DNA of 64,000 bases from Lachnospiraceae bacterium (GTDB lineage Bacteria > Bacillota > Clostridia > Lachnospirales > Lachnospiraceae): assembly GCA_017440575.1 (NCBI GenBank), contig JAFSGY010000058.1, positions 1 to 64,000 on the forward strand, written 5' to 3'. Under the pieces are notes generated by a model that was given only the letters and a program-made list of their open reading frames with translations, was not told where the DNA came from and searched no databases. How positions within the stretch are numbered: the first letter of the stretch is position 1; every line of letters starts with the position of its first letter. The translations under genes were made by a program, and so were the position numbers. Shown piece by piece: positions 43,342 to 52,961 of the stretch.

Positions 43342-44394
43342 ATGATTTACATGAAACAGGGACTTGAAATCATTGACTCTATACAAAAAAAACAAAACGT
43401 CACCTTAGAAAAGCTGCGTTTTTTATTGGAAACACAAGACAAAGAGGTCTTAGAATACTTAAAACACCTTGCAAGTCAAACTACGCTTGCTATTTATGAT
43501 AATCATATCTATATTCGTGGATTAATTGAATTTACAAACATCTGTAAAAATGATTGCCTGTATTGCGGCATTCGCAAAAGCAACACCAATGCTGAGCGCT
43601 ACCGCTTAACAAAGGAGGACATCTTATCCTGCTGCCATACAGGGTATGAGCTTGGTTTTCGTACCTTTGTCCTGCAAGGCGGAGAGGATGGCTACTTTAC
43701 CGATGAACTTATTTGCAATATTGTTTCCTCGGTAAAAAAGCAACATCCTGACTGTGCAGTAACACTTTCCATTGGAGAAAAAACTTTCGAAAGCTATCAA
43801 AAATACTTTGATGCAGGTGCGGATCGTTATTTACTAAGACACGAAACAGCAAACGAAGCCCATTATCAGACGCTACATCCATCAGAGCTTTCCTTAGAAA
43901 ATAGAAAACGCTGTCTAAGGGATTTAAAAGACATTGGCTATCAGACAGGCTGCGGATTTATGGTCGGGTCACCGAATCAGACCATAGAAACGCTATATGA
44001 GGACTTACAATTTATTCGGGATTTACAGCCACAAATGGTAGGAATCGGCCCGTTTATTCCACATAAGGATACGCCATTTGCAGCCAAACCCGCAGGAACC
44101 TTAGACAGAACACTTCGATTGCTTAGTGTCATTCGTCTGATACATCCACACGTGCTGTTACCTGCAACAACCGCTCTTGGAACAATCCACCCGCAAGGGC
44201 GTGAACTGGGAATCTTAAGTGGCGCTAATGTTGTCATGCCAAATCTGTCACCGTCACAAGTGCGTAAAAAATACATGCTCTACAACGATAAAATCTCGTC
44301 CGGAGAAGAGTCTGCCGAAGGACTAAAAGACTTGAAACAACGCATGGAGAGCATCGGTTATCAGGTAGTTGTCGCTCGAGGCGATTACAAATAA
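43342..44394 (+). CDS. hydE: [FeFe]-hydrogenase maturase HydE
   Basis: Radical SAM enzyme that helps build the 2Fe subcluster of the hydrogenase H-cluster. 350 residues. The 4Fe-4S motif CKNDCLYC (Cys68, 72, 75) follows FTNIC, and the GGEDG and GFMVGSPNQT motifs of the BioB/HydE barrel are present. The C-terminal part keeps the GANVVMPNLSP block. Two starts are possible (43342 or 43351); the first has AAAGG close upstream. Second gene of the operon. Confidence 0.95.
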   Translation: MIYMKQGLEIIDSIQKKQNVTLEKLRFLLETQDKEVLEYLKHLASQTTLAIYDNHIYIRGLIEFTNICKNDCLYCGIRKSNTNAERYRLTKEDILSCCHTGYELGFRTFVLQGGEDGYFTDELICNIVSSVKKQHPDCAVTLSIGEKTFESYQKYFDAGADRYLLRHETANEAHYQTLHPSELSLENRKRCLRDLKDIGYQTGCGFMVGSPNQTIETLYEDLQFIRDLQPQMVGIGPFIPHKDTPFAAKPAGTLDRTLRLLSVIRLIHPHVLLPATTALGTIHPQGRELGILSGANVVMPNLSPSQVRKKYMLYNDKISSGEESAEGLKDLKQRMESIGYQVVVARGDYK

Positions 44395-44447
44395 ATATTA
44401 TGACTAATCGGAAAGAACTATCTAACCGAAAAGAAAGGAAGAACACT

Positions 44448-45869
44448 ATGTACAACGTAAACTCATTAAAAGCAGAGGAATTCATCTCTCACGAAGAAAT
44501 CGTGGCGACCTTAGCCTACGCAGATGCCAATAAGGACAATCTTGCACTGATTGATGAAATCCTTGAAAAGGCAAAGCTTGGAAAAGGACTCAACCACAGA
44601 GAAGCATCAGTACTTCTTGCCTGTGAACAGAAGGACAAGATTCAGCAGATGTTCGAGCTGGCAGAACAGATTAAAAAGGATTATTACGGTAATCGAATCG
44701 TACTTTTTGCTCCACTCTATCTGTCCAATTACTGTGTCAATGGTTGTGTGTATTGCCCTTATCACATGAAAAACAAGCACATTGCAAGAAAAAAGCTGAC
44801 ACAGGAAGAAATCAGAAAAGAAGTAATTGCACTTCAGGATATGGGACACAAGCGACTTGCCATTGAAGCCGGCGAAGACCCTGTGAACAATCCTATCGAA
44901 TATATCTTGGAATGTATTGACACGATTTACAGCATCAAGCATAAAAACGGTGCCATCCGTCGTGTAAATGTCAATATCGCAGCGACAACGGTTGAAAATT
45001 ACCGTAAGTTAAAGGATGCAGGAATCGGTACTTATATTCTTTTCCAGGAAACCTATCATAAAGAAAGCTACGAAAAGCTGCATCCAACAGGTCCAAAGCA
45101 TGATTATGCATATCATACCGAAGCAATGGACAGAGCTATGGAGGGCGGTATTGATGATGTGGGACTTGGTGTACTCTTTGGTCTTGAGCTTTACCGCTAT
45201 GAGCTTGCAGGCTTACTCATGCATGCAGAGCACTTAGAGGCAGTTCACGGTGTTGGACCTCATACCATCAGTGTTCCACGATTAAAAAGAGCCGATGATA
45301 TTGACCCAGACACCTTTGATAATGGCATTAGTGATGATATTTTTGCAAAGATCTGTGCTTTGATTCGTATCAGCGTTCCATATACTGGCATGATTATCTC
45401 CACCAGAGAAAGTCAGGAAGTCAGAGAACGTGTCCTACCGCTTGGCGTTTCCCAGATTAGTGGCGCTTCCAAGACCAGTGTTGGAGGCTATGCCAATCCA
45501 GAACAGGAAGAAGAGGTAACCAGCGCACAGTTCGATGTCAGCGACCAGCGTACCCTTGATGAAGTGGTAAACTGGCTGATGAAGATGGATTATCTCCCTA
45601 GCTTTTGTACTGCGTGCTACCGTGAGGGCAGAACCGGTGACCGTTTTATGGAGCTTTGCAAGAGTATGCAGATTCTCAACTGTTGCCATCCAAATGCCTT
45701 AATCACCTTAAAAGAATACCTAGAGGATTACGCAAGCGAAGAAACCAAGCAAATCGGTAAGAAACTGATTGAACGTGAATTGCAGAATATTCCAAAAGAA
45801 AAGGTACGAGAAATCACCGCACAACATATCAAAGACATTGAAAATGGACAGCGAGACTTCCGCTTCTAA
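44448..45869 (+). CDS. hydG: [FeFe]-hydrogenase maturase HydG
   Basis: Radical SAM tyrosine lyase that supplies CO and cyanide ligands for the H-cluster. 473 residues. The radical SAM cluster CVNGCVYC (Cys96, 100, 103) opens the barrel, and the C-terminal extension holds the second cluster motif CTACYREGRTGDRFM with later Cys, which separates HydG from ThiH. The ATG at 44448 follows AAAGGAAG; an earlier in-frame ATG gives a Lys/Arg-rich lead with no support. It lies between hydE and hydF. Confidence 0.96.
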   Translation: MYNVNSLKAEEFISHEEIVATLAYADANKDNLALIDEILEKAKLGKGLNHREASVLLACEQKDKIQQMFELAEQIKKDYYGNRIVLFAPLYLSNYCVNGCVYCPYHMKNKHIARKKLTQEEIRKEVIALQDMGHKRLAIEAGEDPVNNPIEYILECIDTIYSIKHKNGAIRRVNVNIAATTVENYRKLKDAGIGTYILFQETYHKESYEKLHPTGPKHDYAYHTEAMDRAMEGGIDDVGLGVLFGLELYRYELAGLLMHAEHLEAVHGVGPHTISVPRLKRADDIDPDTFDNGISDDIFAKICALIRISVPYTGMIISTRESQEVRERVLPLGVSQISGASKTSVGGYANPEQEEEVTSAQFDVSDQRTLDEVVNWLMKMDYLPSFCTACYREGRTGDRFMELCKSMQILNCCHPNALITLKEYLEDYASEETKQIGKKLIERELQNIPKEKVREITAQHIKDIENGQRDFRF

Positions 45870-45880
45870 AGGAGAATACT

Positions 45881-47086
45881 ATGGCTTTATCATTAAATGA
45901 AACACCGTCTGCAAATCGATTACATATTGGTGTATTTGGTAAGACCAACAGCGGAAAATCCTCCTTTATTAATGCCTTTACCAGACAAGAGGTGTCTATT
46001 GTATCTGAGATTTCGGGCACTACGACTGACCCAATATACAAGGCAATGGAGATTAACCCGCTAGGAGCATGTGTTATCATCGACACCGCTGGCTTCGATG
46101 ATACAACCGCACTTGGCGAAATGCGAATCGAAAAAACAAAGCTTGCAGCAGAAAAAACAGAGCTTGCTGTCATCCTGCTTGCAGATGAAAATGTAGAAGA
46201 TGAATTAAAATGGTATACGATATTTCAAGAAAAAAATATCCCTGTTCTCTTTTTAATTAGTAAAGCAGATGAAAGAACACCAGCTGACATTGATGTCATT
46301 TTTTCCACAATACAGAAACAAACAAAGGAAATACCACTTATCATCAGTGCTGTTACGGAAGACGGCATGGAACAGGTTCGGGAAGCCTTGGCTAGAAAGC
46401 TTCCCGAAAACTATGGAACTCGCGAGATTACCGGCAATCTCGTATCCAAAGAAGACGTTGTCTTATTAGTCATGCCACAGGATATTCAGGCACCAAAAGG
46501 ACGCTTGATTCTGCCACAGGTACAGACCATTCGTGAATTACTGGATAAAAAATGTATCGTGATGAGTGTGACAACTGATTGTATGGAACAAGCTTTGCAA
46601 GCCTTAAAGCAGCCACCAAAGCTGATTATCACTGATTCACAGATTTTTGGCTTTGTATATGAACATAAACCAGCTGAAAGTATGCTGACTTCTTTTTCGG
46701 TACTGTTTGCAGCATATAAAGGCGATCTACCCTATTATATCGAAGGAGCAAAGGCAATCGATTTGTTAACCGAGCAATCCAGAATCCTAATTGCTGAATG
46801 CTGCGCTCATGCGCCATTAACCGAGGATATCGGCAGAGTCAAGATTCCAAATATGCTTAAGAAACGCTTTGGCGCAGGACTTACTGTGGATATGGTCAGT
46901 GGAACCGATTATCCGCAGGACTTAACTCCATATGACCTAATTATCCAATGTGGTGCATGCATGTTCAATCGCCAATATGTCTTATCCCGCATTGACCGGG
47001 CAAAAAAACAACATGTTCCAATGACCAATTATGGTGTTACCATTGCACATATTACAGGTATTTTAGATAAGATTTCTACAACCTAA
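45881..47086 (+). CDS. hydF: [FeFe]-hydrogenase maturase HydF
   Basis: GTPase and scaffold that carries the 2Fe precursor to the hydrogenase. 401 residues: a GTPase domain with G1 GKTNSGKSS (20-28), DTAG, and SKAD; a dimer domain; and the C-terminal cluster domain with HAPLTEDIGR and CGACMFN holding the Fe-S ligands (His, two Cys). AAAGGAG lies just before the ATG. Ends the hyd operon; the structural hydrogenase gene is not in this window. Confidence 0.95.
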   Translation: MALSLNETPSANRLHIGVFGKTNSGKSSFINAFTRQEVSIVSEISGTTTDPIYKAMEINPLGACVIIDTAGFDDTTALGEMRIEKTKLAAEKTELAVILLADENVEDELKWYTIFQEKNIPVLFLISKADERTPADIDVIFSTIQKQTKEIPLIISAVTEDGMEQVREALARKLPENYGTREITGNLVSKEDVVLLVMPQDIQAPKGRLILPQVQTIRELLDKKCIVMSVTTDCMEQALQALKQPPKLIITDSQIFGFVYEHKPAESMLTSFSVLFAAYKGDLPYYIEGAKAIDLLTEQSRILIAECCAHAPLTEDIGRVKIPNMLKKRFGAGLTVDMVSGTDYPQDLTPYDLIIQCGACMFNRQYVLSRIDRAKKQHVPMTNYGVTIAHITGILDKISTT

Positions 47087-47123
47087 CAAAAATGTCGCAC
47101 TGACAAATTTGTCAGTGCGACAT
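47087..47123. terminator. Palindromic terminator between hydF and the GNAT gene
   Basis: A perfect 32-bp palindrome (two 16-bp arms, no central base) between convergent genes. The U run is clear on the minus strand (AUUUUUG), weaker on the plus. Confidence 0.8.
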
Positions 47124-47135
47124 ATCTATTTTCTC

Positions 47136-47612
47136 TTATAAAATCTTTTCCATTCCGACCTTCTGCGGAACCAGTCCACATGCCTCATAAAACTTCATAG
47201 CACTCTCATTTAATGACCAGACATTGAGCGTCACATTATAACAGCCCTGCTCCTTAGCAAACTGTACTACGTGTTCATATAATCTCTTACCAATATGCTG
47301 TCCTCTGATATTTTCATCCACACAGAGGTCATCAATGTAAAGAGTCTTAATATCGGTCAAAATGTTATTGTTAATATGCTGCTGAAAGATGCAAAAGGCA
47401 TAGCCTGCAACCTGATTCTCTTCATTTACCGCAACAAAAATCGGAGTCTTTTCATCATGAATAATATCTTTTAGCTCTTCATCGGTATATTTCTTGCAGC
47501 CTGCCTTAAATAAATCAGGTCTACCATTATGGTGTACCATCAGTACCTGAAAGAGTAGGCTATTGATGCCCTCCATATCTCGTTCTTCTGCTCTTCTTAT
47601 CTGCAATTCCAT
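47136..47612 (-). CDS. GNAT-family N-acetyltransferase
   Basis: Acetyl-CoA-dependent transferase of 158 residues. The acetyl-CoA binding motif NIRGQHIGKRLYEHVVQFAKEQG follows a beta strand TLYIDDLCVD, and the C-terminal ALNESAMKFYEACG-type block (here NESAMKFYEACGLVPQKVGMEKIL) is typical. The acceptor is unknown. Binding site AGGAGG before the ATG. It ends 4 bp from the start of its upstream neighbour's stop, so the two are probably one transcript. Confidence 0.9.
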   Translation of the reverse strand: MELQIRRAEERDMEGINSLLFQVLMVHHNGRPDLFKAGCKKYTDEELKDIIHDEKTPIFVAVNEENQVAGYAFCIFQQHINNNILTDIKTLYIDDLCVDENIRGQHIGKRLYEHVVQFAKEQGCYNVTLNVWSLNESAMKFYEACGLVPQKVGMEKIL

Positions 47613-47615
47613 GTC

Positions 47616-49856
47616 TTACCTCCTGCTGTCTGAGAGTATCTTATTCATAAATTCTATTGCCGGCAATGGCTTTGAGAAGTAAAATCCCTGAATCACTTCA
47701 CAGCCTCTTTGCTTCAAATACAGATATTGATCCTCTGTTTCAACACCTTCTGCCACAACCGGTAAATCCAACATCTTTGCCAAATCAAGCACACAACAGA
47801 TAATGCTGCTGCCCTTTTCATCGCTGTAATCATCTACAAAGCTCTTATCCAGCTTAATCTCATCAATTGGTACCGATTTTAACATCATCAGGGAAGAATA
47901 TCCGGTGCCAAAATCATCCATTAAAATACGAAATCCATAGCTTCTTAGCTTTTCCAGAGTAGTACGGAACAGGTCTAAATCTTCAAACAAAGCACTTTCT
48001 GTAATCTCCAGCTCTATCAGGTCATTGGATAATCCCATTCTCTTCATCTGGTTATAATAGTCATCTGCAAAGCTCTTATCATACATAAGCTGTCTGGATA
48101 CGTTAACCGAAATCGGAACAGGCTTAATCCCCTTATCTACAAAATACTTCTGCAACGTACATACCATGGAAAATACTTCTCTATCCAGCTTTCGAATAAA
48201 TCCATTATTTTCTGCAAGAGGAATAAATCTTCCCGGTGAAATAATTCTTCCGTCTGCTGTAATCCAACGAATCAAGGCTTCACCACCACATATCTCGCCA
48301 TTTTCTGCGTTGTATTTTGGCTGGATATATGGCTGGAACTCATGATTTCGTAGTGCAATCTCCATCTCATCTTCCAAATGGGTATTTTCATACAGAGCAT
48401 TACGGAAGCTCTCGTCATAATAAGAAATACCATTGTCTGCATTTTGCTTAATCGTATCATGAGCAATTTTTGCCTTGTTCACCATTTCTTCAATGCTTTC
48501 ACTGTAATGCTCTACCACGTAAATACCGATGGTCGGACGAAGCATATGATCAAAAGCCTTGGCATCATGAATGGCATGGTTAAAGCGCATCAGACTATTT
48601 TCCAGCTCTTGTGCATCATTATAGAAGTACATAATACAAAACTGGTCAGTATTTTTCCTGCATACAATGCCATTTTCACCAATATATTGCTGTATGGCAT
48701 TATAAATATTGCAGATAATCTGGTTCATTCTCTCATTACTGTAAAGAGTAGCAATCAGATTAAAATTATCAATATCCAAATAAATACAAACTGCCTTTTC
48801 TTCCTTCTGCTCATCAAGCCTTTTACGACAGTCTAAACAGAACTTAGCATAGGTTTTTCCTTTTGTCAGAGAATCGGTATATAATGCATCCTCTAATAGT
48901 CTGTTTTTTTCCTTTTGAGAAAAGCGAATACTCAATACTACAAAAACTGCAATCAATGAAATACCTATACAATATATCGCTACACTGAGCATAATCGTAT
49001 TCTTGGTTACTTCGGCCACATCCTTAGGTACAACACTGACTACATACCAGTCATTGATACTTAATGGCATACAGCATGCCAGCTTATTACCATTTACACT
49101 ATATATCTCAAAAAAGCTTTTGGTCTTATTCTCAATACTATCCTGAATCTTTTCAACCGTTTCCTTATTCTGCTGATTCACTTGAATATATTCAATAATA
49201 TTTTCCAAACCCACAATGGCATTGTGATGATTGGTATTAATCACAACATTTCCCTTACTGTCAACAATATAAGTATAGCCCTCACCTGAGAAGGAGGTCA
49301 CGGACAGCAATTCCTTAAATACCTCACTATGATATACCAGCGACATAACACCCATAATCTGATTGGTATCTGAATCATACACCGGCATAGAATAAATATT
49401 TACATCCTGACCATCAAACTCATCCTGTATAACGTTAGTCAGCAAGGCTTCTCCGGTTAATGCTCTTTCAAAGTTATCTATGCCTCTCATATTCATGCTA
49501 AGCCCATCTGTTGTTAAGGTATCGCCATTAACTTGTGAATATGCAATTCTTTTCATCCCATATCGTTCTACCGTGGAAACCAGACGCTCTATGCCACCTT
49601 CCAAATCCTCCTTCATGGTAATTGCCATACGCACAGTAAGACCTTCTAGTAACAGCATATCGCTCTCATACTGACGTTCTATCATTTCCGCACAAAGTGC
49701 TGCCTCATCTTCCATAGAAGTCTGTATCTGGCGATTCATATTCTGTACAATTAACTTGGAAAAAAACATTGCTGTCGGTATTGTTGCAACCAACATGACA
49801 TAAGAGATTAATATAAATAGATTTTTCTTCTTCTTTTGTATTTTCATAACACCCAT
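47616..49856 (-). CDS. Membrane c-di-GMP phosphodiesterase (sensor, degenerate GGDEF, EAL)
   Basis: Protein of 746 residues. Helix 1 (about 13-33), a large outside sensor of the Cache type (35-290, with YTYIVDSKGNVVIN), helix 2 (about 292-312), a GGDEF domain, then EAL. The GGDEF loop reads KNTDQF, so cyclase activity is unlikely. The EAL domain has EALIRW near 524 and the later motifs ELEITESA, DDFGTGYSS, KLDKSFV and VVAEGVET, so it should hydrolyse c-di-GMP. Start at 49856 chosen for the AGGA site. With the HD-GYP cassette it gives three c-di-GMP phosphodiesterases in the window and no intact cyclase. Confidence 0.9.
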   Translation of the reverse strand: MGVMKIQKKKKNLFILISYVMLVATIPTAMFFSKLIVQNMNRQIQTSMEDEAALCAEMIERQYESDMLLLEGLTVRMAITMKEDLEGGIERLVSTVERYGMKRIAYSQVNGDTLTTDGLSMNMRGIDNFERALTGEALLTNVIQDEFDGQDVNIYSMPVYDSDTNQIMGVMSLVYHSEVFKELLSVTSFSGEGYTYIVDSKGNVVINTNHHNAIVGLENIIEYIQVNQQNKETVEKIQDSIENKTKSFFEIYSVNGNKLACCMPLSINDWYVVSVVPKDVAEVTKNTIMLSVAIYCIGISLIAVFVVLSIRFSQKEKNRLLEDALYTDSLTKGKTYAKFCLDCRKRLDEQKEEKAVCIYLDIDNFNLIATLYSNERMNQIICNIYNAIQQYIGENGIVCRKNTDQFCIMYFYNDAQELENSLMRFNHAIHDAKAFDHMLRPTIGIYVVEHYSESIEEMVNKAKIAHDTIKQNADNGISYYDESFRNALYENTHLEDEMEIALRNHEFQPYIQPKYNAENGEICGGEALIRWITADGRIISPGRFIPLAENNGFIRKLDREVFSMVCTLQKYFVDKGIKPVPISVNVSRQLMYDKSFADDYYNQMKRMGLSNDLIELEITESALFEDLDLFRTTLEKLRSYGFRILMDDFGTGYSSLMMLKSVPIDEIKLDKSFVDDYSDEKGSSIICCVLDLAKMLDLPVVAEGVETEDQYLYLKQRGCEVIQGFYFSKPLPAIEFMNKILSDSRR

Positions 49857-49981
49857 ATATCCTAGTTTACTTTTTGCGCATATTTTTTATATACTTTTTA
49901 TTATATCATTTCATTTTCAACAAATCCACTTACGTAAGATAACTATTCTGAACAGTTACAATTATTGTACGCATTATGTCA

Positions 49982-50011
49982 TTGTCTTTCTAGAACAACT
50001 TGTGTTATAGT
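49982..50011 (+). promoter_or_regulatory. Putative promoter of the acyltransferase gene
   Basis: TTGTCT (49982-49987), 18-bp spacer, TATAGT (50006-50011). Confidence 0.45.
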
Positions 50012-50079
50012 GTGTTTGGTATACAACATATTTTCATATTAAGTGTAGGTCGGAATATCATCACAAGGAGAACTATAGC

Positions 50080-51060
50080 ATGCGACAAAGAGATTACAAA
50101 ATGGATAATTTCCGCCTCTTACTCATTTTTCTTGTCCTAATGGGACATTTTATGGAGCTGTTCAAGGGCGAATTGACTTCTGATTTATATATGATTATTT
50201 ATTCCTTTCACATGCCTGCTTTTCTGTTTTTGACAGGCTTTTTTGCTCGCTTTGACCGCCGAAAGATCGTTTTCCACCTAATTTATCCATATATTCTGTT
50301 TCAGATTTTATACCGCATATTCGATGCATTGATTTACAAAGAAAAAGACACCTTTACTATAGAGTTCACAACTCCCTACTGGTTATTATGGTATCTGTTG
50401 GTAACCATTTTTTGTTATTTGCTGCTTCCTTTATTCGATACGCAAAATAAAAGCTCACGCATTGCCATTGTTATTACAAGCCTTGTCCTTGCTCTTTTAT
50501 CAGGCTTTGATACCTCTTTGGGATATTATGGCTCCCTTGCCCGTTTTTTTAGCTTTCTGCCATTTTTTGTAGTTGGATATTATGTGGCTCACACAGAGAA
50601 AACAAAGAAATATCCTCTCTGGTTTGCTCTATTACTTGGTGTACTTTTGATTGCTTCCAGCTACTATGTCATAAGTTCACCTGATATTACAAAAAATATG
50701 CTTTATGCCTCATATTCCTATGAAAAAGCTAACTACAATACCTATATAAAGCTGTTTCTATTATTACTAGGCTTTGCGTGGATTACATTTTTGTTAATTC
50801 TCATACCAAGCAGGAAAATTCCTTTGTTATCTGTTCTTGGCCAACATACCCTACCCGTGTTCTTATTACATGGTTTTCTGGTTCGGCTTGCGAAAAAGCA
50901 TAAAATTTTCTGTTATTCAGAAGCGGAAAATCTGCTTTTTGCAATGATTCTTTCTATCACGATTATTTGTCTCTTTGGAAATCCATGGAGCGCAAAATGG
51001 TTCAACCGTTTGTTTACCGGGAAATGGATTTATAACCTACTGCATCGAAAAAGGGCGTAA
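50080..51060 (+). CDS. Membrane acyltransferase (acyltransferase 3 family)
   Basis: Integral membrane protein of 326 residues with about ten hydrophobic helices. The start (RDYKMDNFRLLLIFLVLMGHF) has the family's R-x(10)-H pattern, where the His is thought catalytic, and HMPAFLFLTGFF follows. Such enzymes O-acylate cell-wall or exported sugars. AAGGAG precedes the ATG. Single gene, terminator overlaps its stop codon. Confidence 0.85.
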   Translation: MRQRDYKMDNFRLLLIFLVLMGHFMELFKGELTSDLYMIIYSFHMPAFLFLTGFFARFDRRKIVFHLIYPYILFQILYRIFDALIYKEKDTFTIEFTTPYWLLWYLLVTIFCYLLLPLFDTQNKSSRIAIVITSLVLALLSGFDTSLGYYGSLARFFSFLPFFVVGYYVAHTEKTKKYPLWFALLLGVLLIASSYYVISSPDITKNMLYASYSYEKANYNTYIKLFLLLLGFAWITFLLILIPSRKIPLLSVLGQHTLPVFLLHGFLVRLAKKHKIFCYSEAENLLFAMILSITIICLFGNPWSAKWFNRLFTGKWIYNLLHRKRA

Positions 51061-51077
51061 AAATACGCCCTTTTTTG
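51048..51077. terminator. Bidirectional terminator after the acyltransferase
   Basis: AAAAGGGCGTA / TACGCCCTTTT stem with AAAA loop, T run after it and A run before it, between convergent genes. It includes the stop codon. Confidence 0.92.
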
Positions 51078-51081
51078 GTAT

Positions 51082-51540
51082 CTAGTATCTTGTAACTACC
51101 GTTTCTGCTAACTCTTCTCCCTCATATCGTAATTTTAAGGAAAAGAAATTTTTACTCTCATCTAACAAGCGAAAAAATACCTTATCACCTTCCCAAAGAT
51201 TGAGCTTTTCTATATCAGTCTTTGGAACCCAAACAAGCTCTCCCTCATCACAGGACTGCATTTCGCCTTCATATTCCGTGGCAGTAAAGAGGTGCATGTA
51301 CTCTGTCTCACATACATTTGACACAAATGTCACAATTCCTCGATAAGAAAATCTCTTCAAGATAAGTCCTGTCTCTTCCTTTACTTCTCGAAGAAGACAG
51401 TCCTCCGGGCTCTCTCCATCCTCAAACTTTCCACCAACACCAATCCATTTGTCATGATTCATGTCGTTTACTTTCTTCACGCGATGTAACATTAGGTACT
51501 TATCATCCTTTTCTATATAGCATAAGGTTGTATTCTTCAT
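51082..51540 (-). CDS. Nudix hydrolase (MutT-like)
   Basis: Pyrophosphohydrolase of 152 residues. The Nudix box GGKFEDGESPEDCLLREVKEETGL-type pattern is complete (G-x5-E-x7-REUxEExGU). Proteins with this start (NTTLCYIEKDDKYLMLHR) are often called 8-oxo-dGTP diphosphatases. It lies 8 bp after the EcsC-family gene and probably shares its transcript. Confidence 0.92.
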   Translation of the reverse strand: MKNTTLCYIEKDDKYLMLHRVKKVNDMNHDKWIGVGGKFEDGESPEDCLLREVKEETGLILKRFSYRGIVTFVSNVCETEYMHLFTATEYEGEMQSCDEGELVWVPKTDIEKLNLWEGDKVFFRLLDESKNFFSLKLRYEGEELAETVVTRY

Positions 51541-51548
51541 ATTATTGT

Positions 51549-52334
51549 TTATCCCTTCATCCGTTTATTATAAAATCTACGCCTGTACTTCAGTTCCGCA
51601 TACTTTACAACCTGCTTCATATAGATGACATCATAAGCTCCACCTGCTGCCCCCACAACAGGAATTCCCTGCAAGAACTTCATATACAACAGCTCTTTTG
51701 ACAAGCCGCCGGCTGCCTCATTGATGCTGTCATTCAGCATTCTGTTCCTTGTAAAATGTCCTGTTTCCATAAAATAATTCAGCTCATCATTTACCTCATG
51801 CAACTCATCTCCATAGGAAATAGCTCCACGAATCAATAATAAAATAAACTGTTTTTCTTCCTCTTTTTCATAATCAAAGCCATAATTAAGGGCAATCTCA
51901 TAGATGCTTTTCAACATCAATCCTGTAAAAAGTACAATATCAGGAATGCCAATGCCAAGTACACCAAGCCCGATACCGGAAATACCAGATATAAGCATAT
52001 TCAGATTACCTGCACCGGATGCCTTTTGGGAAAAAGTTTTCAAAGATTTTCTGTTGTTTCTAACCTGCGCTGCAAATTCGTTAATTTGATAAGTTTTCTC
52101 AAGCTCTTCCTTTTTATAGGTTTTCTCTATGATACCAGTACCCTTTTCAAAAATAAGATAAAATGCCTTGGAAAAGGCAGTATCCAGTGTCTTTTGCAAA
52201 TTCTCAGGAACTTTCTTCTCTAGAAGCTGATTCAATCGGGAATCCTTTTTCTCCATACGCTTCTGCATATAAAGCTGTTCCTGCTTCTGGAGCTTCAGCC
52301 ATTCCTTTTCCAATGGTGATAAGCTGTTGCGCAT
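51549..52334 (-). CDS. EcsC-family protein
   Basis: A 261-residue protein of the EcsC family, named after the third gene of the Bacillus ecs ABC-transporter operon; function unknown. It shows EWLKLQKQE at the N-terminus and hydrophobic stretches about 105-145 and near 225-245 (GIPVVGAAGGAYDVIYM), typical of the family. The ATG at 52332-52334 lies 7 nt after GGAGG. Upstream VOC, downstream Nudix: probably one transcript. Confidence 0.8.
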   Translation of the reverse strand: MRNSLSPLEKEWLKLQKQEQLYMQKRMEKKDSRLNQLLEKKVPENLQKTLDTAFSKAFYLIFEKGTGIIEKTYKKEELEKTYQINEFAAQVRNNRKSLKTFSQKASGAGNLNMLISGISGIGLGVLGIGIPDIVLFTGLMLKSIYEIALNYGFDYEKEEEKQFILLLIRGAISYGDELHEVNDELNYFMETGHFTRNRMLNDSINEAAGGLSKELLYMKFLQGIPVVGAAGGAYDVIYMKQVVKYAELKYRRRFYNKRMKG

Positions 52335-52356
52335 ATGCATTCCTCCTACCGATTTT

Positions 52357-52737
52357 TTACTCGTGAATCTCCAATGGCAAACCGTCCGGGTCATGGAAAA
52401 AGGTCATCTTTTTATTGGTAAAAGCATCTACTCTTATTGGTTCCGTTTCTATTCCAAGACTATTAAGTTCCTTTGCCGTCTCTTCTACAGATTCTACATG
52501 AAATGCTAAATGGCGCAATCCATATGCCTCTGGATAGCTTGGGCGCTTTGGACAGCCTTGTACAATAAATAGTTCTATCTCACTCTCTCCAAATCTTAAA
52601 TCAATCTTATAATCCTTTTTCTCTTCTCGGTAATTTTCTCTGATTACCTCAAAACCAAGCAAATCCACATAAAAATGCTTTGATTTCTCATAATCACTTC
52701 CAATTATTGCAATGTGATGCATGTTGCTCAGATTCAT
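52357..52737 (-). CDS. VOC-family (glyoxalase-like) protein
   Basis: Metal-binding enzyme of the vicinal oxygen chelate fold, 126 residues with two beta-alpha-beta-beta-beta units. Candidate metal ligands: His7/8 (MHHIAI), Glu in ELFIV, His in RHLAFHV and Glu near the end (LPLEIHE). It resembles the YaeR group of glyoxalase I-like proteins. Substrate unknown. Confidence 0.85.
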   Translation of the reverse strand: MNLSNMHHIAIIGSDYEKSKHFYVDLLGFEVIRENYREEKKDYKIDLRFGESEIELFIVQGCPKRPSYPEAYGLRHLAFHVESVEETAKELNSLGIETEPIRVDAFTNKKMTFFHDPDGLPLEIHE

Positions 52738-52910
52738 TCCGTGTCACTCCCTTATTTCATATATAATGTTATTCAAACCTTTGTACAATATTATATCTAT
52801 TGTCATTATACTATAAAGTTTCTACTATGAATCCTTAAGTTTCTATTAAGTAATACTGTAAAGAATCTATCAAGAACATAACTTATCCTAAAACGTTTAT
52901 TTATCCGTAT

Positions 52911-52953
52911 ATAAAAATGCGCCAAATAAAAACTCTATTATTTTTTATTTGGC
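52911..52953 (-). terminator. Terminator after the HAD phosphatase gene
   Basis: Minus-strand stem GCCAAATAAAAA / TTTTTATTTGGC with a U-rich tail. Confidence 0.8.
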
Positions 52954-52961
52954 ACATTTAC

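Noticed and set aside
47092..47123. 32-bp perfect palindrome as a regulator operator
   Set aside because: Its position between two convergent genes and the adjacent U run make a terminator the simpler reading.
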